DNA of 64,000 nucleotides from Eupeodes corollae. Lineage: Eukaryota > Arthropoda > Insecta > Diptera > Syrphidae. The notes beneath the pieces were generated by a model. The model had not been told where the DNA came from. It saw only the letters and a program-made list of their open reading frames with translations, and did no database searches. Numbering within the stretch: the first letter of the stretch is position 1; each line of letters starts with the position of its first letter. A program made the position numbers and the translations under genes. Below are positions 35,801-48,268 of this stretch, piece after piece. Location of the stretch: positions 23,099,118-23,163,117 of the forward strand of contig NC_079149.1 in assembly GCF_945859685.1 (NCBI RefSeq), given 5' to 3'.

Positions 35801-36781
35801 TATTTTGTTTGAAATTTAAATTTTTAAATCTAAAGTAATTTGTCCTTAAACTTCGTACAAACATTACATAAGTCTTTTCATTAACTCTTGTAAAACATTT
35901 TTTTGACATATAGTAATTTAGTGCTTATAAACATAGGTTTTTCATTTGAATTTTGTTACAAATGTTGATATGTTTTTGAGATATAGAATTTAAATCAAAA
36001 TAAAGAGGGTACCCCCTTTTTTCTGGAGAAATTTAAAAATATTTGAATTCGACCAAGAACTAGGAACTATTATTTGGTCTTAAAAAAATAATGACTGAAG
36101 GCGAGGACACACAAACAGACAAAAACGCAGCCAGAATCAATGGACCTATTTTTTCGATGTTTCTAAGATCGTATGTTTGATGAAAAATCTCGAGTTCCAA
36201 TATTTAAAAAAAAGTAATACACTTTGCAATAACCGGCTGTTTTATTAAACGTGTAGTTTTCAATCTGATAATGTCTTTTTTGAAGTATATTTTTATTTGG
36301 CTGCTGTCACAAACTTTCAGAACATTTCTTTCCTCTAAGAGATTGATATTTTTTAACTTACTTAAGCAATTAGAATTATTGATATTCTCTTATCTCGATC
36401 AATAATACAAATATGAATGGTATTTTTTTTTGTATTATATGTTGCATAATGAATTTTAGACACATAAATGTTTGCGTTGGTCACCATTGTAGATTTAAAA
36501 CAATCGGTTTTGTAATGAATTTTATCCATTTTAGAAGGTTTTTTTGAAGCATTCATCGTTTCTTTTAAAAAGTCAGAAGGTGAAAGCTCGATAAGTGGCA
36601 GCTGCTCAAATGGTAGGCTATTCAAAAAGCAAATTCTTATTGGAAAACCTTAAATTGGGATTTGACAGCCGTCAATTTCCACGTTGAACGTACGTTAAAA
36701 AAAAAAAAACTATTAAGTTCTTACTAAACTTTATAGCTCTTCTCTTTTTTAGGTCATCGGCCTCGATCAAACATAAACAAC
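32831..36781. other. Noncoding DNA; no gene recognised
   Basis: The stretch contains a CTG/TTG-rich tract (34523-34555), GATGAT/GACGACG-type tracts (35060-35085, 35140-35165) and poly(A) runs. Short ORFs across the CTG tract are low-complexity. Base composition from about 33900 to 35700 is like the 14.4-16.6 kb stretch and may be host intergenic or intronic DNA. Nothing could be assigned. Confidence 0.4.
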
Positions 36782-37725
36782 AAAAAAGAGGCTGGGATGC
36801 GACCCACACCGATAACTTCCCATCCCGTATGTCGATTTGTCTTGCTTAAAAGTTTGAAGGTTTCCGTGTTGGGTTAAAAAAGTTAAATTATTCTTTAAAC
36901 TTACCAACAATATTTTTCATATAAAGAAATAGTTAAGTTTGAAAATCGTGTTTTGTTAAATAGATTTCTATTCAAAAACAAAGAAAAAAACTACTGAATA
37001 TCGAAAACAAAATTATTGTGAAATAAGAAAAGTTTGAAGGCAATATTTGTACTTTTTGAAAAGCTATTTGAGTCGAAAGTAAAAAAATATCAATTTGATT
37101 TTTCTCAAAATTATACTGAATGTTGACAGCAAAATTTTTTAAACGATAAAAGTATTTTAAGCCAATAACTCAAAGTTTTGAAAAGATATTTAAATTCAAA
37201 ATCATTTTTTACCAACTTTTGTTATATTTCCTGTAAAGTTTTTATTTTTCGTAAAAAAAACTGAGAACTAGATTTTTCACTGCACAAAATTGTTTGGGAG
37301 ATAAAATTATTTTTTATTCGTAAAATTTTCGATATGTGTCACATTTTGTTTAAAGTTTTTTTTTGATTTATAAAAAAACCGTTAATTAGATTTTTTTCCA
37401 AAAATATATTTGTTTGGTATCACGTTACAATATATTATATAAAACTTAATTCATGTTTTTGGTTCATGAAATATTTAGGGTTAACAAAAATGTGCACCGT
37501 TTTTTGAAACTGCTATGACAAAAAAACCACCCTCGCAATTTTCTTGAGAGCTCACTTTGTATATTTCTGCTTTATTATTATCTGTATAACCAGATTTATT
37601 TGAAGTCGATATTCTTCTGGTTCTTGAGCTATGGACGACAAACAATTTTTTTTATTTCGACTCTAGGAACCTTGAAACGTCGAGAAATGTCGGACTCATT
37701 ACAATAACTTCCTATGGGCAGTTAA
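36782..37725 (+). mobile_element. Foldback (E) element arm plus centre, copy E3
   Basis: The terminus GAGGCTGGGATGCGACCCAC is followed by CTTCCCATCCCGTATGTCG and the AT-rich arm blocks. The inner segment TTTGTTTGGTATCACGTTAC comes next, then TTTCTTGAGAGCTC and GTTCTTGAGCTATGG. It ends in the centre block CGTCGAGAAATGTCGG and TTACAATAACTTCCTATG. It matches copy E4 read inward from its right end almost throughout. The second arm is missing. Confidence 0.75.
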
Positions 37726-37979
37726 AAATTCAAATAATTTTTTTAAGGCTGGTCTTACATTTTGTCATTCTTCTACAAAACTTTTCACTTATTTAAAAGG
37801 AAACAAATCATCACTATTCAAATGTCTTATTCCATGATTATGCTTTGAACCATTTAAGTTGAAACATGAACCATTTTTATATGGTTATAGCTATAATTCA
37901 AATTTTTGTTTTACGTTTTTGAAGATTTTAGGAACAGGGAGCGAAACAAATTTCACATCGCAAACTGAGGTAATATTAA

Positions 37980-38375
37980 ATTTATAGCTATCATTGGTTT
38001 TCATCATTGAAACTAATTATTGGAATTTTAATTTACAGCGATCATTGAAAACGAACTAATTGAAATCTACCGGAAATTGTTTTTATGACAGAATTCTTTC
38101 ATATAAATTGTGTAGAATTGAAACACAAACCATCGGAACGAATCGTTTCCTTCTTTACAAAATAGAATCATCTGAATGATTTTCCGTCCGACAACAAGAA
38201 AAATATATTTTTGCGAAAAATATTTGTGCAACTAAAATGTATTTTGTCAAAAAAAAATCTTTGAGCGATTTCTAATCGATTAGTAAATAAATAATTTTTC
38301 TAATAAAAAGGCATCATAGTCAAATACACCTTAAAAAATGTTAAAGGTTAACTTCAACGATAGCTTTAACTGGTA
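37980..38375. mobile_element. MITE-like element, copy 2
   Basis: The left end TTTATAGCTATCATTGG and the inverted right end AGTTAAAGCTATCGTTGA match the ends of the element at 25735-26160. The interior aligns in the same order (GAAACACAAACCATCGGAAC, ATTTTCCGTCCGAC). No ORF is present. Confidence 0.65.
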
Positions 38376-38598
38376 CTTAAAGAGTTGCGGAATGTTTCAA
38401 ACTTTCAATGCGTCTTAAATGGAATTTGAAACTGTAAGACAAATGTAAGACAACGATTAATAGTGATTAATAACATTTTTAAAACAAAATAATTGGGCCA
38501 AAAAGAGTTTGGTTAAAGCAACGCTTTCCAAATGCACTGAGTTGAAGCTTTAAAGAAAGCTTAGATCTTCGAATTTTAGTTTTTACTATAACATCGCC

Positions 38599-39260
38599 AA
38601 CAGGGTTTTTCAACAGGGACGCTACAAAAGTAGAGCGACATGGACAGCAAACAACGCAATATCTCTTCCCGCTCTTTTGACGTTTCTCTTCAGTAAGGTT
38701 TCCAAAAACGAGTTGAAATTATTAAAATTTACTACCGAAGTTCGGAGTCAGTGGCCTCAACGTTAAGAGCGCTACGTCCAATTTATGGTCGTCATAATCT
38801 ACATAGCAAATCAACAATTGACTGTCTAGTTCAATCCATACAAATGTTCCCGCGCAAGTGAGACAGAGAAGTGACCATAGTGTCGCTGAGGCTTCAGTTA
38901 CAAAAAGCTCAATTATGTCTATTACACGTCGTTCTTAAGCGTTGGGCATCCCTGTGACGCCGTCGTTGTGGCCAGTTTTGAGAAAGATCTTGGACTAAAT
39001 CCTTACAAGATTAAATTCACGCAAGAACTGAAGACGCTTGACCACCAGAAGCGGCGTATGTTCGTAAATTGCAGCAGTATCGTCCGATTTATGCTTGAAA
39101 ACCGCGTGCTTGTGATTTCCATGCAAAAGAAATCGAGTTCCATACATAATTGCATCGAACGTACTTTCACAAAAATAAAGAATTTATTTGATTTCCACAA
39201 CCGTTTTTGTTTTATTTAAAATTTATTTCTTTTGTAACGCTCCTATTGAAAAGCCCGATA
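38599..39260 (+). pseudogene. Internally deleted rosa-like mariner with both terminal repeats
   Basis: The left end (GGGTTTTTCAACAGGGACGC, then TACAAAAG) and the right end read inverted (GGGCTTTTCAATAGGAGCGT, then TACAAAAG) form imperfect terminal repeats of about 30 bases. Inside, the transposase N-terminus reads RVEIIKIYYRSSESVASTLR, then ALRPIYGRHNLHSKSTIDCL. LGLNPYKIKFTQELK and DHQKRRMFVNC follow at 38990-39075. Everything from the first catalytic Asp to the C-terminus is deleted, leaving an element of about 660 bases. It could only have moved with a transposase supplied elsewhere. Confidence 0.85.
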
Positions 39261-39397
39261 GTTGCAATATCTTTATTGTTGCTAGTTTTCACAGTGATTT
39301 CAGTTGGACCTGATATTTTTTACGCCACATAATTGGTTTGGTATTAATTGGTTTGGTATTAAATAATTTTAAGATCTGAACTTCTAAGGCCAACGTA

Positions 39398-40228
39398 TTG
39401 TTAAATTTAACAATCCCGTACAAACACACGGAGTTGAAGCAAACAATAGTTATCTCTTCACGATGTTTCGTATACCCACCAAGAGAAAAAAAAACGACAA
39501 TAAACCTCAAAGCCATTTCTCTTTTTTATTATGGACGATCCGGACAATGCTGTACCGTAAGTCTTAGCAGACCAAGATTTGAAGAGTGGCTAGGGAACAT
39601 AATACTTCTAGTAGAAAACATGTCAGTTTTCATGAGCTGGGAACCAGAGATCTGCCACCGATGCTTGACTATGTACTTCATACTACAAATCAGAAAAAAT
39701 TGCACAATGTGGCACATTCTCATAGCATTACTGGTTTTTTACACTGAAGGCAGAGATACCGAGCTATAATTCGAAAATTAAAACATCTCACTTGTTGGCT
39801 CCAATGGGATTTTTGAATAACATGCAAAGACCGATTGCAATTGTCGGAGGACTGATCCTTGGCCATCCGTACATACTTAGTAAATTAGCTGCAAGACTCG
39901 AAGTATTTCCGTATTTTGATATTTTTGCTCTACTGTCATCAGTATTTTCTGTCGATGGGGAATGGCTTCAATGGCCCAGTTCTGCTAATTTGTTTTTAAG
40001 TAGAGACTGGGATTCTATGCTATGCCTCTGAATTATGTAAGTCTATTGCTGTTCTTTTGGGCTTTAAACCTTCTTATTATCTATTTCAGACACTGCTTCC
40101 AAAACTGTTTGCAGCACTTCACTTTTTTTAAGAGATTGAAACGGGCTATCTTAGGAAATACGAGTACGAAAGGAAAAACATATGAAAAACTATGGGCAGA
40201 AATAATGATAAAAATATTCAAGTTCTAG
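39398..40228 (+). other. Unrecognised open stretch with a possible 53-bp intron
   Basis: Three ORFs follow one another (39398-39769, 39792-40031, 40022-40228) in a less AT-rich stretch. The middle one has a hydrophobic segment (RPIAIVGGLILGHPYIL) and FPYFDIFALLSSVF. Between the second and third, GTAAGT at 40037 and TATTTCAG ending at 40089 would delimit a 53-bp intron of typical fly form. However, the middle frame stops at 40029-40031, six bases before the donor. No family was recognised. It may be a decayed membrane-protein gene or chance. Confidence 0.25.
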
Positions 40229-41999
40229 AGAGACTTAAGTAAGTTATTGATGTCAAGAGATTTAAAAAACTATTACTAAATTTAATTGGAAGTTATAATG
40301 TTCCAATGAGAGGCTGGAATCATTATGATTTTTGTGGGTTATTGATGTCAAAAAATAAATCAATGATTAAATTATAAAAACCAATACAGAAACAATAACT
40401 ATGATTTATCCCACAAAAATGTTTTACAATGATTTTTAATATTATTCTGTTCTAGCTTCAATAATTGGTAAACATCATTTGATGTATCCATCGTTTGTTC
40501 TAACTTCGTTGATTTACAACCTCGTTTTTTTAACTAACAACTGCATTTTTTTAATGTGCCGAATACAAATTAAAGTCAAAGTATACAATTTTAATTCTTC
40601 TCAATAAGTTTTTGGAATGATATTTTATAGAATGACAGGCGTCATTATTTCAGCTTTTAACGTTAAGACTTTCAAATATTTGTAAAGCTTTTTTAAAAGT
40701 CGAGTCTACAATAAAAGCTGGAAGGTCAAAAGCTATTTATTTCTACCATTCACCAAATAGTAGGCAACAATAACTAAAAAAGCTTTCGAAAAGCTCATCA
40801 AGACCTCACTCAATCACATTAACATTTCTCAAATTTTTGAAGCCTATTCTTTGCTGAATTTTATTTTTGAAATAATGATTAAAATATGACAGTTTGTTGC
40901 AACTTTTCAGAATAACGTCTTCACTCCAATTAGTCACCTTTAGTGAATTGCAAAAAAGGTGCTAACTAAAATTCTTATGTTTCATTGGAATTCTCAAATC
41001 AAAAATCATTTAATTCCTTATTATATTTACTTGACCTCCACAAAGTAATGAATCATTAAAAATTCTGCATTCATTTATAATTTTAATTTCCAATATCAGA
41101 TCAGAGTATTCATCATGATACATTTTTGATTTTGTTTAAATGAATGAATCTACACAGCTGAAATAAATTAACGGAAGTGCCGTTGATCTTAGAAGGAAGG
41201 AATATATTAAAATCTTATCGACAATAATTAACACTTTGATTCTAATTACAATTGAAGACCACAAATTATATCATTTAAATTTTGTTTGTTTATAAGAAAT
41301 GTAAAGATATTTCAGATTAATTATATTGTTTTGAAGTTATTTTTTGTTTTCTTAAATTCCGAAAAAAAGTTCTCCACAATAAAACATTATTGTTTTGAAA
41401 TCCACAATTATGAGGAAGTTCAACTTATTTTTTATCTGTTCATGAGTTTTAGAGTAGACTTGGTCGCACAAATTTCACACTTGTGTGCTTCAAGTTTTTA
41501 GACTTTAATTAAGTCATAACCATTGTATTGTTATTTGTGAATACAATTATCCATTAATTTTTTTCCTTTTTTAATATATCTTTTTTGGTTAGAAATTTTT
41601 CACAGCCTCAAATTAAAATTTATTAGCATAATACTTACTAAAAATGTATATCTTTTCAAACCTTATTCTAAAATCATGTTTATTTTAAAAACTCAATCAA
41701 TTTTCAACTGAAACTCCTTAAATAAATATAATAATTATTCAAATAAAATAATAATGTATGGCACTTTACGCCACTGTAACAGATTAATTAATGAAAATTT
41801 GTTACATATTTGTATTTACAAATTTGTCTGACGTGATTTTGGATATTAAATTAATAAATAAATAGTACATTTTGGAATAAGTGTTCATCAAAAAACTTCA
41901 AGAAACTGTTTTTTTTTTTGAAATTTTTGTTCCAAAACAGATTTATACTAAAAACCATCCATAACGCCTTCAACAATTACTAATTTAACGACTCCAGAG
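40229..41999. other. No gene recognised
   Basis: Strongly AT-rich. The short ORFs are low-complexity and no element ends were seen. Confidence 0.4.
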
Positions 42000-42345
42000 G
42001 CGGCGAAATCGCTCTATTTTCTCTATTTCTTATTTTCGAAAAAATACGGCCCGATGATGCTGTCATCTCATAATCCGTGTGAAACGGTCACTCTTTGTGG
42101 GTGCATTGGATTTCATACAATCACTCTTAAATTATCATTCACCTAAATGCGGCAATTCAGCTTATTGACGAATCCTCTGTTTTCATATCTCCTCCACACC
42201 CGGTTATCTCAATTTTTGAACTATTTTTCCGACTAAATGTGACTACTAAATTGACCGAAAAAAACTAGGAAGCCCAATTTTATCATAAGCCTGAATAACT
42301 TCAAGACGCTGCTCGATTGTGTATCTTTTCATAGTTCAAAGTGAA
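42000..42345 (-). pseudogene. Tc1/mariner remnant, N-terminus joined to a central fragment
   Basis: The minus strand starts with MKRYTIEQRLEVIQAYDKIG (42333-42270), a typical mariner N-terminus. Degraded sequence follows, then HPQRVTVSHGL and SIIGPYFFENK (about 42110-42045), the central block before the second catalytic Asp. Sequence between, including the first catalytic Asp, is deleted. Nothing recognisable follows below 42000. Confidence 0.75.
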
Positions 42346-42845
42346 TTAATTAGAATTTTATAAAAGTCAAACTTGACCCTTTATATGTGAAACGAAGAAT
42401 AGAAACTGTGCGCGTCACTCTCAAAAACGACTTCATCAATTACGAGTAGGTCATTCTATTGCATCGAAATTATTCGGGTTTTAGTTTAATCATCTTCAAT
42501 AATGAGGCTTATGTTCATATTGGACACTACGTTAATTATCTGAATAGTTGCATTTGAAGCTTGGAAAACTCAAGAATGATTCTTGCCCTAATTATTCGAA
42601 AAAGTGAGTAATACAACAAAATTTTGCAACATGATTAATGATTTTTTAGTGTCGCAGAGTATTGATATGGACAACGTTTATTTTCATTACACACGTAATT
42701 ATATTTAGCAAAAACCTCAAAGATGGAATTCATGAGGTTATAAAGTAAATAAAGTCGGAAATGTAGAAATTAGTCGCGAAAGGGCATACCTTCCAAACAT
42801 TGATAGAAACATCTATTCGTTCCTCTTAACAAATTGTTCCATACC
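42346..42845. other. No gene recognised
   Basis: AT-rich spacer between a mariner remnant and the foldback element. A possible continuation of the LINE found at 44415 was looked for on the minus strand but could not be established. Confidence 0.35.
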
Positions 42846-44414
42846 AAAAAAGAGGCTGGGATGCGAAAAACACTGATAACTTCCCATCCCGTCTGTCGAT
42901 TTGTCTTGCTTTAAAGTTTGTAGGTTTTCGTGTTTTGCTAAAAAAGTTGTTGGTTGAATTATTCTTAAAATTTTTAAAATTACCAACAATATTTTTCATA
43001 TAAAGAAACAGTTAAGTTTGAAAATCCAGGTTTTTTAAATAGATTTTTAGTCGAAAACTAATTTTTACCAATTAAAGTAACATTTCTTAAATTTTTGCAA
43101 ATGATGATGACGGATGAATGAAATTAATTTGAGAGATATTAAAAACCGAACATCAATTTTAACCGAATTCGCATACTATTTCTTGTAAAAAAACTACTGA
43201 GTATCGAAAACAATGTTTTCTGTGAAATAAAAAAAAAGTTTAAAGACATTATTTTTAATTTTTGAAAAGCTATTTGAGTCGAAAGTAAATTTTTAACATG
43301 TTTTAGTATTGCTTTTTTAGGTTTTTATTACTTTGTAAAAAAAACTCTATTACTTTATAAAAAAAACTGTCAATTTGATTTTCTCAAAATTTTACCGAAT
43401 GTTAAAAACAATATTTTTATAATTGAAAATAAGTTTAAGTCCATAATCTCAAGTTTTTGAAAAAATATTCGAGTCGAAATTTAATTTTTTTTAAAATTTA
43501 CCAACTTTGAGTAATGTTTTGATTAAGTTTTTTTAACTTAACATAGGAAGTTATTGTAGTGGGTTCGATTTGTCAAATTGAAAATTTTGACATTTCTCGA
43601 CGTTTCAAGGTCTCTAGAGTCGAAATAAAAGATTTTTAGAAAGATGTCTGTGTGTGCGTGTGTACGTACGTTCGTACGTCCGTACGTTCGCGACGTTTTT
43701 TTCGTCGTTAATAGCTCAAGAACTAGAAGAGATATCGATTTCAAATAAATTTTGTTATACAGATAATAAGGCAGAAAGGGCTCTCAAGAAAATTGCGTGG
43801 GTGTTTTTTTTTACCATAGCAGTTTGAAAAAAAGTTGAAAATTTTGGTTAACCCTAAATCTCTAAGACTTGAATTAAACTTTATATAATTTATTGTAACA
43901 TAATATACCAAACAAATATATATTTTAAAAAATCCATTTAACTGTTTTTATTATAAATCAAAAAAACTGAAAAAAAATTTGTCACCTCCAAAATCGTACG
44001 ACTAAAATATTCATCTCCAAACAAATTTTGTGCAACGAAGAATAATGTTTTTGACATCTGATAAAATTTTGAGAAAAATCGAATTGACAGTTTTTTTTAT
44101 AAAAAATAAAAATCTAAAAAAAAACAAAACTCAAAGTTGGTAAAAATTGAATATCGATTCAAATATCTTTTCAAAAACTTAAAATTTAGGCTTCAAACTT
44201 ATTTTATTTCACATAAAATATTGTTTTCGATATTCAGTAATTTTTATATAAAAATCCAACAGTCCGTTTTTTCATAAAAAATAAAATCTACAAAAACTAG
44301 TACGCAAATTCGGTAAAAATTGATACGAGTACATATAGACAAACTTTTGAGCAAGACAAATTGACAGACGGGATGGAAAGTTATCAGTGTGGGTCGCATC
44401 CCAGCCTCTTTTTT
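42846..44414. mobile_element. Complete foldback (E) element with long inverted arms, copy E4
   Basis: The left end AAAAAAGAGGCTGGGATGCG and the right end, inverted, are the same for about 60 bases (through CATCCCGTCTGTC and TTTGTCTTGCT). Arms continue inward as AT-rich sequence with recurring blocks, about 700 bases on the left and 550-850 on the right. They flank a centre at about 43550-43860 that has GTACG repeats (43660-43690). The centre also contains TCTCAAGAAAATTGCGTGG. No transposase is encoded, so it would be non-autonomous. Long internally repetitive inverted arms are typical of Foldback/Galileo-like elements; that assignment is inference. No target duplication was found. Its right end abuts a LINE directly. 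Confidence 0.75.
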
Positions 44415-45650
44415 CGATTATGACACCAAATGAATCCGAAGAGACAATGCAAGTGGCATCAGCGAAAATTGCTGTTTTACAAAAAGGAAGTAATGAAAAA
44501 TCGGAAGTAAATATTGAGTACAGAATAGGTCCTAAAACTGATCCTTGTAGTACTACGGCCGTTATATCATATTTTTTAGAAAACCACTTATTGACTGAAA
44601 CCTTAAATTTCCTCTGAAGTAAAAATGATGCAATTATTTTTATTAAAAACACTGCGAAGTTGAGTATCAACAACTTGTGTAAAAGCGCATTATGCCAGAC
44701 CGTGTCGAATGCTTTTTCACATCAAGAAGTACCATACCTGTAATTTTACCAGACCTTAAGTTACTTTTTATGTGTTCAGTAATCCTATGTACTTGATGGA
44801 TTGTACTGTGATGCAATCTGAAGCCGAACTGTTCGTTTGGTAAAATGTTATTATTGGTTAAGTGTGATTTTATTCTAGCTTTAAGAACTTATTCAAAACA
44901 TTTACTAATTGAACTCAACAAGCTAATGGGCATGTAACTATTAGGTAGATTAGCATTTCTATCAGGTTTTAAACTCCTAATTATCTTGGCAGTTTTCCAA
45001 TTGTTTGGAAAATAGCCGATTTTAAGACATTTATTAAATAACACTTGAAAGTATTTTAAACCTAATGTTGGTAAGTTTTTCAAATATATATTTTTAATGC
45101 CATCAAAACCAGCTGGTTTCCATCATCATTTGTAGGTGATAAGTTAATTGACTCAATAGAGTTGATGACAATTGATTCAATAATGTTATTAGTCATGTTG
45201 TTATTGGCCATGTGGGTTGGAGAAAATGTTTCTGCTAAAACATTTGATTTTTTATTGCTCGTGATTAGAATATTGTTACCTATTTTAAAAGCAGGAATGT
45301 GGGTGTGTTTTTCTACTTTAACTACACTCCAGAAGGCATTAATTCCCTAATTCTGTTCCCACAAGTTTTCGATTCCGATGGTTTATAATTGAGTGCTTTT
45401 ACTGCAACAAGTAAATTGGGTTCTAGATTTATGCTCTCAGAACTTTTTGTTTTTTTTGACAGAAGGAAAACTTCAAAAGAAACTTGGCAGTATTCGACAC
45501 CAAGTAGTGTGGGATTCTTAACCACTAAAACCACCTCTTCATCGAACCAATCTTGAAGGATCGACTTCCGATTTTTCTTTCTTAATTTTGTACAATCACT
45601 TTGGGGGAAGTTTAAACTTTTAATACTTTCCCATGTTTTTTTAGACCATA
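44415..45650 (-). pseudogene. Jockey-type LINE, linker and reverse transcriptase
   Basis: The minus strand holds a pre-RT linker at about 45650-45110 (LQDWFDEEV, FSPTHMANNNMTNN). RT blocks follow: FNKCLKIGYFPNNWKTAKII, ISLLSSISKCFE, NEQFGFRLHHSTIHQVHRIT, GMVLLDV, LQGSVLGPILYSIFTSD and AIFADATCIVSSD. The catalytic FADD has become FADA and several stops and a frameshift are present. Coding sequence stops exactly at the foldback element end (44414). On the other side it adjoins the C-terminal end of a second Jockey-type LINE in the same orientation. The two RTs are different families. Confidence 0.87.
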
Positions 45651-48268
45651 AGCTCATGAGGCTTGGTTCTTCTTAATCTCCGAACATGGTTTCTTATATT
45701 GAAGACGGACTCAATTTCAAAATTAGTATGACTTTACAGTCTCTGGTTGTGCGATACATCGTATTTTTTAACAACTTCTGTAACCATTTCTATTTGTAAG
45801 TCACGATGTAGATCGGTATTTCTTATGTACCAAGGTGCATTAACTATTTCACGAAGGACTTTGTTTTGGAATTTTTGGATGATTTCGGTATTTGTTTTCT
45901 TTGTACAGCCCCATAATCAGATTCCATAGGTCCAAACAGGCTTTAGTACTTGATTATAAAGCAATATTTTGTTTTGGATTTATAAATCATAGTTGTTACG
46001 AAGCAACCAGTACATTTTTCTATGTTTCAACTTTAGTTCTTCTCTTTTCTTTTTGATGTGCTCCTTCCACTTAAGCTTTGCATCAAAAGTCACTCCAAGC
46101 TATTTGGCCGTATTGGCGTAAGGTACAGCTTGATTATTATTGATTATTGGAATATTGTTTATCTTTTTATTTTTAAAGTTTATATGTGAAAATTTTGTTT
46201 CATTGAGTTTGATACGCCATTATTCGGTCCAAGCTCTCACTGTGTCGACGGAATTTTGTAGTTTTACTGCTGCCTTAGAGACACATTTGTCGGGTCCCAA
46301 AATTGCGGTATCATCTGCAAAAGTAGCGATTATGGTGTGATTACCAACTGGAATATCCCTTGTGTTTAGTAAATACAGGGTAGGACCTAGGACACTTCCT
46401 TGTGGTACACCGGCTTCTATTTTCTTCAATTCCGAGTATTCTTGATCGTACCTTACTCTAAACAATCGGTCTGCGATGTACGATCATAGTACTGCCTGGG
46501 AAGATCACTTTGCAGTTTGTACTCAAGTCCCTCATGCCAAACCTTGTCAAAAGCTTGAGCAACATCTAAGAAAATAGCTGAACATACTTGTTTTTCTTCT
46601 AATGCATTTTCTATTACATCCGATATTCTATGAACTTGGTCTATCGTGGAATGTTAATTTCTAAAGCCAAACTGATGGTTTGGGATTAACCTTCTTTCTT
46701 CTATGATTTTGCAAAGGCTTTTCAGAAGCAGCTTTTCAAAAACTTTTGCCATAATTGGTATAAGTGATATTGGTCTGTAAGCCGTCACTTCTGTAGGTGG
46801 TTTACCTTGCTTTGGTATGACAATTACTTCAGCAATTTTCCAATGGTGCGGGACATACCGTTGCTTAAGGCATGCATTTATTATACGAGTATATTGGAGT
46901 TTTATGAAGGCTTTCAATGGCATTTCTTTCGTAACCTGAGCAGTAGATCGTAACCTGGTGATTTTTTATTTGGTAGTTGATGTAAACACATACTTTTTAT
47001 TTCTTTAAGTCTTACAATTGGTATTTCACTTTCATTTATCTTATCAACAAACTGTAAGTTATTTTCAGCCGCGTTTGATGAGTATAGTTTAAAAACATTC
47101 GCAAGATGTTCAGCGAAAAGGTAAGCTTTTTCTTTCGGGTTATCGATCCATTTCCCATCTTGAGATTTCAAGGGCAAATTTTGTAACTGCGATCTTTTCA
47201 GGCGCTTGGCTGCTTTCCATAGCGAAAAATCGGTTAAAGCATCAGTCGTTAAATTCCTTAGGAATGTACTGAGTGAATCATTTTTAAATTTGTAAATTTG
47301 TTTTATAAGATTGTTGCTTATACGGTTAAACGTTGTTTTATCAACTGGAAATCTACTATTTTGACATTTTCTTCTAGCTCTTTTCTCTATTATCAACTCT
47401 CTAATCTCTAAAGGATATTTTATTTCATTTTGTCTTCTTTTAGAAAATGTTGGAGTACTTTCTTCAGCGGCCTGTTGCACATCAGCAATAAATTGTTCCA
47501 CTTCATGGTCAATTTGCTCGATTGTTTCCATGGGAGATCTTAATGATGTATTCCAGTTTGTTTTCTTATTTACAAGCTTTGGGTTACTTTTTTCTAGTAC
47601 TTCCGATTCACTTAGTGATAGAATCACTGGAGTATGATCTGATGACAGGTCATAATTAAATTCGACACTAATGTGATTTCGTTTAATTCCTTTCCTTTAG
47701 CTACGAAAAAGTCAATAAGGTCTGGTATTTTGTTAGTATCGGAAGGCCAGTAAGTTGGCGACCTGGAGGAATAGAATTCGCAATTGTATTTACGGCTTGC
47801 TTTGAAAAGTTGTTTGCCTTTTGTTGATATAAATCTTGAACCCCAATGGGTGTGTTTCGCATTGAAGTCTCCGCCAACAAGAAAGTTATGCCCAAGAAGA
47901 TTAAATAGATCTGTATAGTCATCTTCTGTCGGGGAGCGCCTTGGTGGGCAGTATATAGCTGCTATCTTAAACCCTCTTTTTCATACGAATACGTGCATAT
48001 TTTCACTAGTAAACTTGGCTACTTCATAATGTTTAAAGCTTTCTTTTATAAGAATCGCCGATCCACCTCTTGCCTTGTCAGCTGGATGTGGAGCGTGGTA
48101 ATATGAATAGTTTTCTTTTACATTATCTAGACTTTGACCATTGGAGTGAGTTTCGGACACCAGGCAAATATCGATATGTTCCAGATCTAAAAAGATTTTT
48201 AATTCGGTTGAATGTTGTATAAGACCGTTTGCATTCCATGTAGCGATTTTAAATGTTCTGTTCATCAT
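45651..48268 (-). pseudogene. Jockey-type LINE ORF2 (endonuclease-RT), nearly full length
   Basis: ORF2 starts at MMNRTFKIATWNANGL (48268). The apurinic-type endonuclease follows with SETHSNGQ, RGGSAILIKE, IYCPPRRSP, LVGGDFNAKHTHWGSR and IPDLIDFF; a frame change occurs near 47980. The linker is open at 47627-46914 (237 codons). RT blocks are VTAYRPISLIPIMAKVFEKL, NHQFGFRN, FLDVAQAFDKVWHEG, VPQGSVLGPTLYL and ATFADDTAIL. The thumb and tail end with NIRNHVRRLRRTKPHEL near 45655, the typical Jockey C-terminus. The catalytic AFD and FADD motifs are kept. At least four frameshifts or stops (near 47980, 46915, 46655, 46480) inactivate it. No 3' UTR or poly(A) is visible before the neighbouring LINE begins. 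ORF1 lies upstream. Confidence 0.9.

Noticed and set aside
39398..39769. A 123-codon ORF (+) as a second host gene
   Set aside because: No recognisable domain, no start context or upstream splice signal, and the following frames are broken; kept only as a low-confidence stretch.
44387..44617. A 76-codon ORF (+)
   Set aside because: It is the antisense of the LINE RT FADA/QGSVLGP region.
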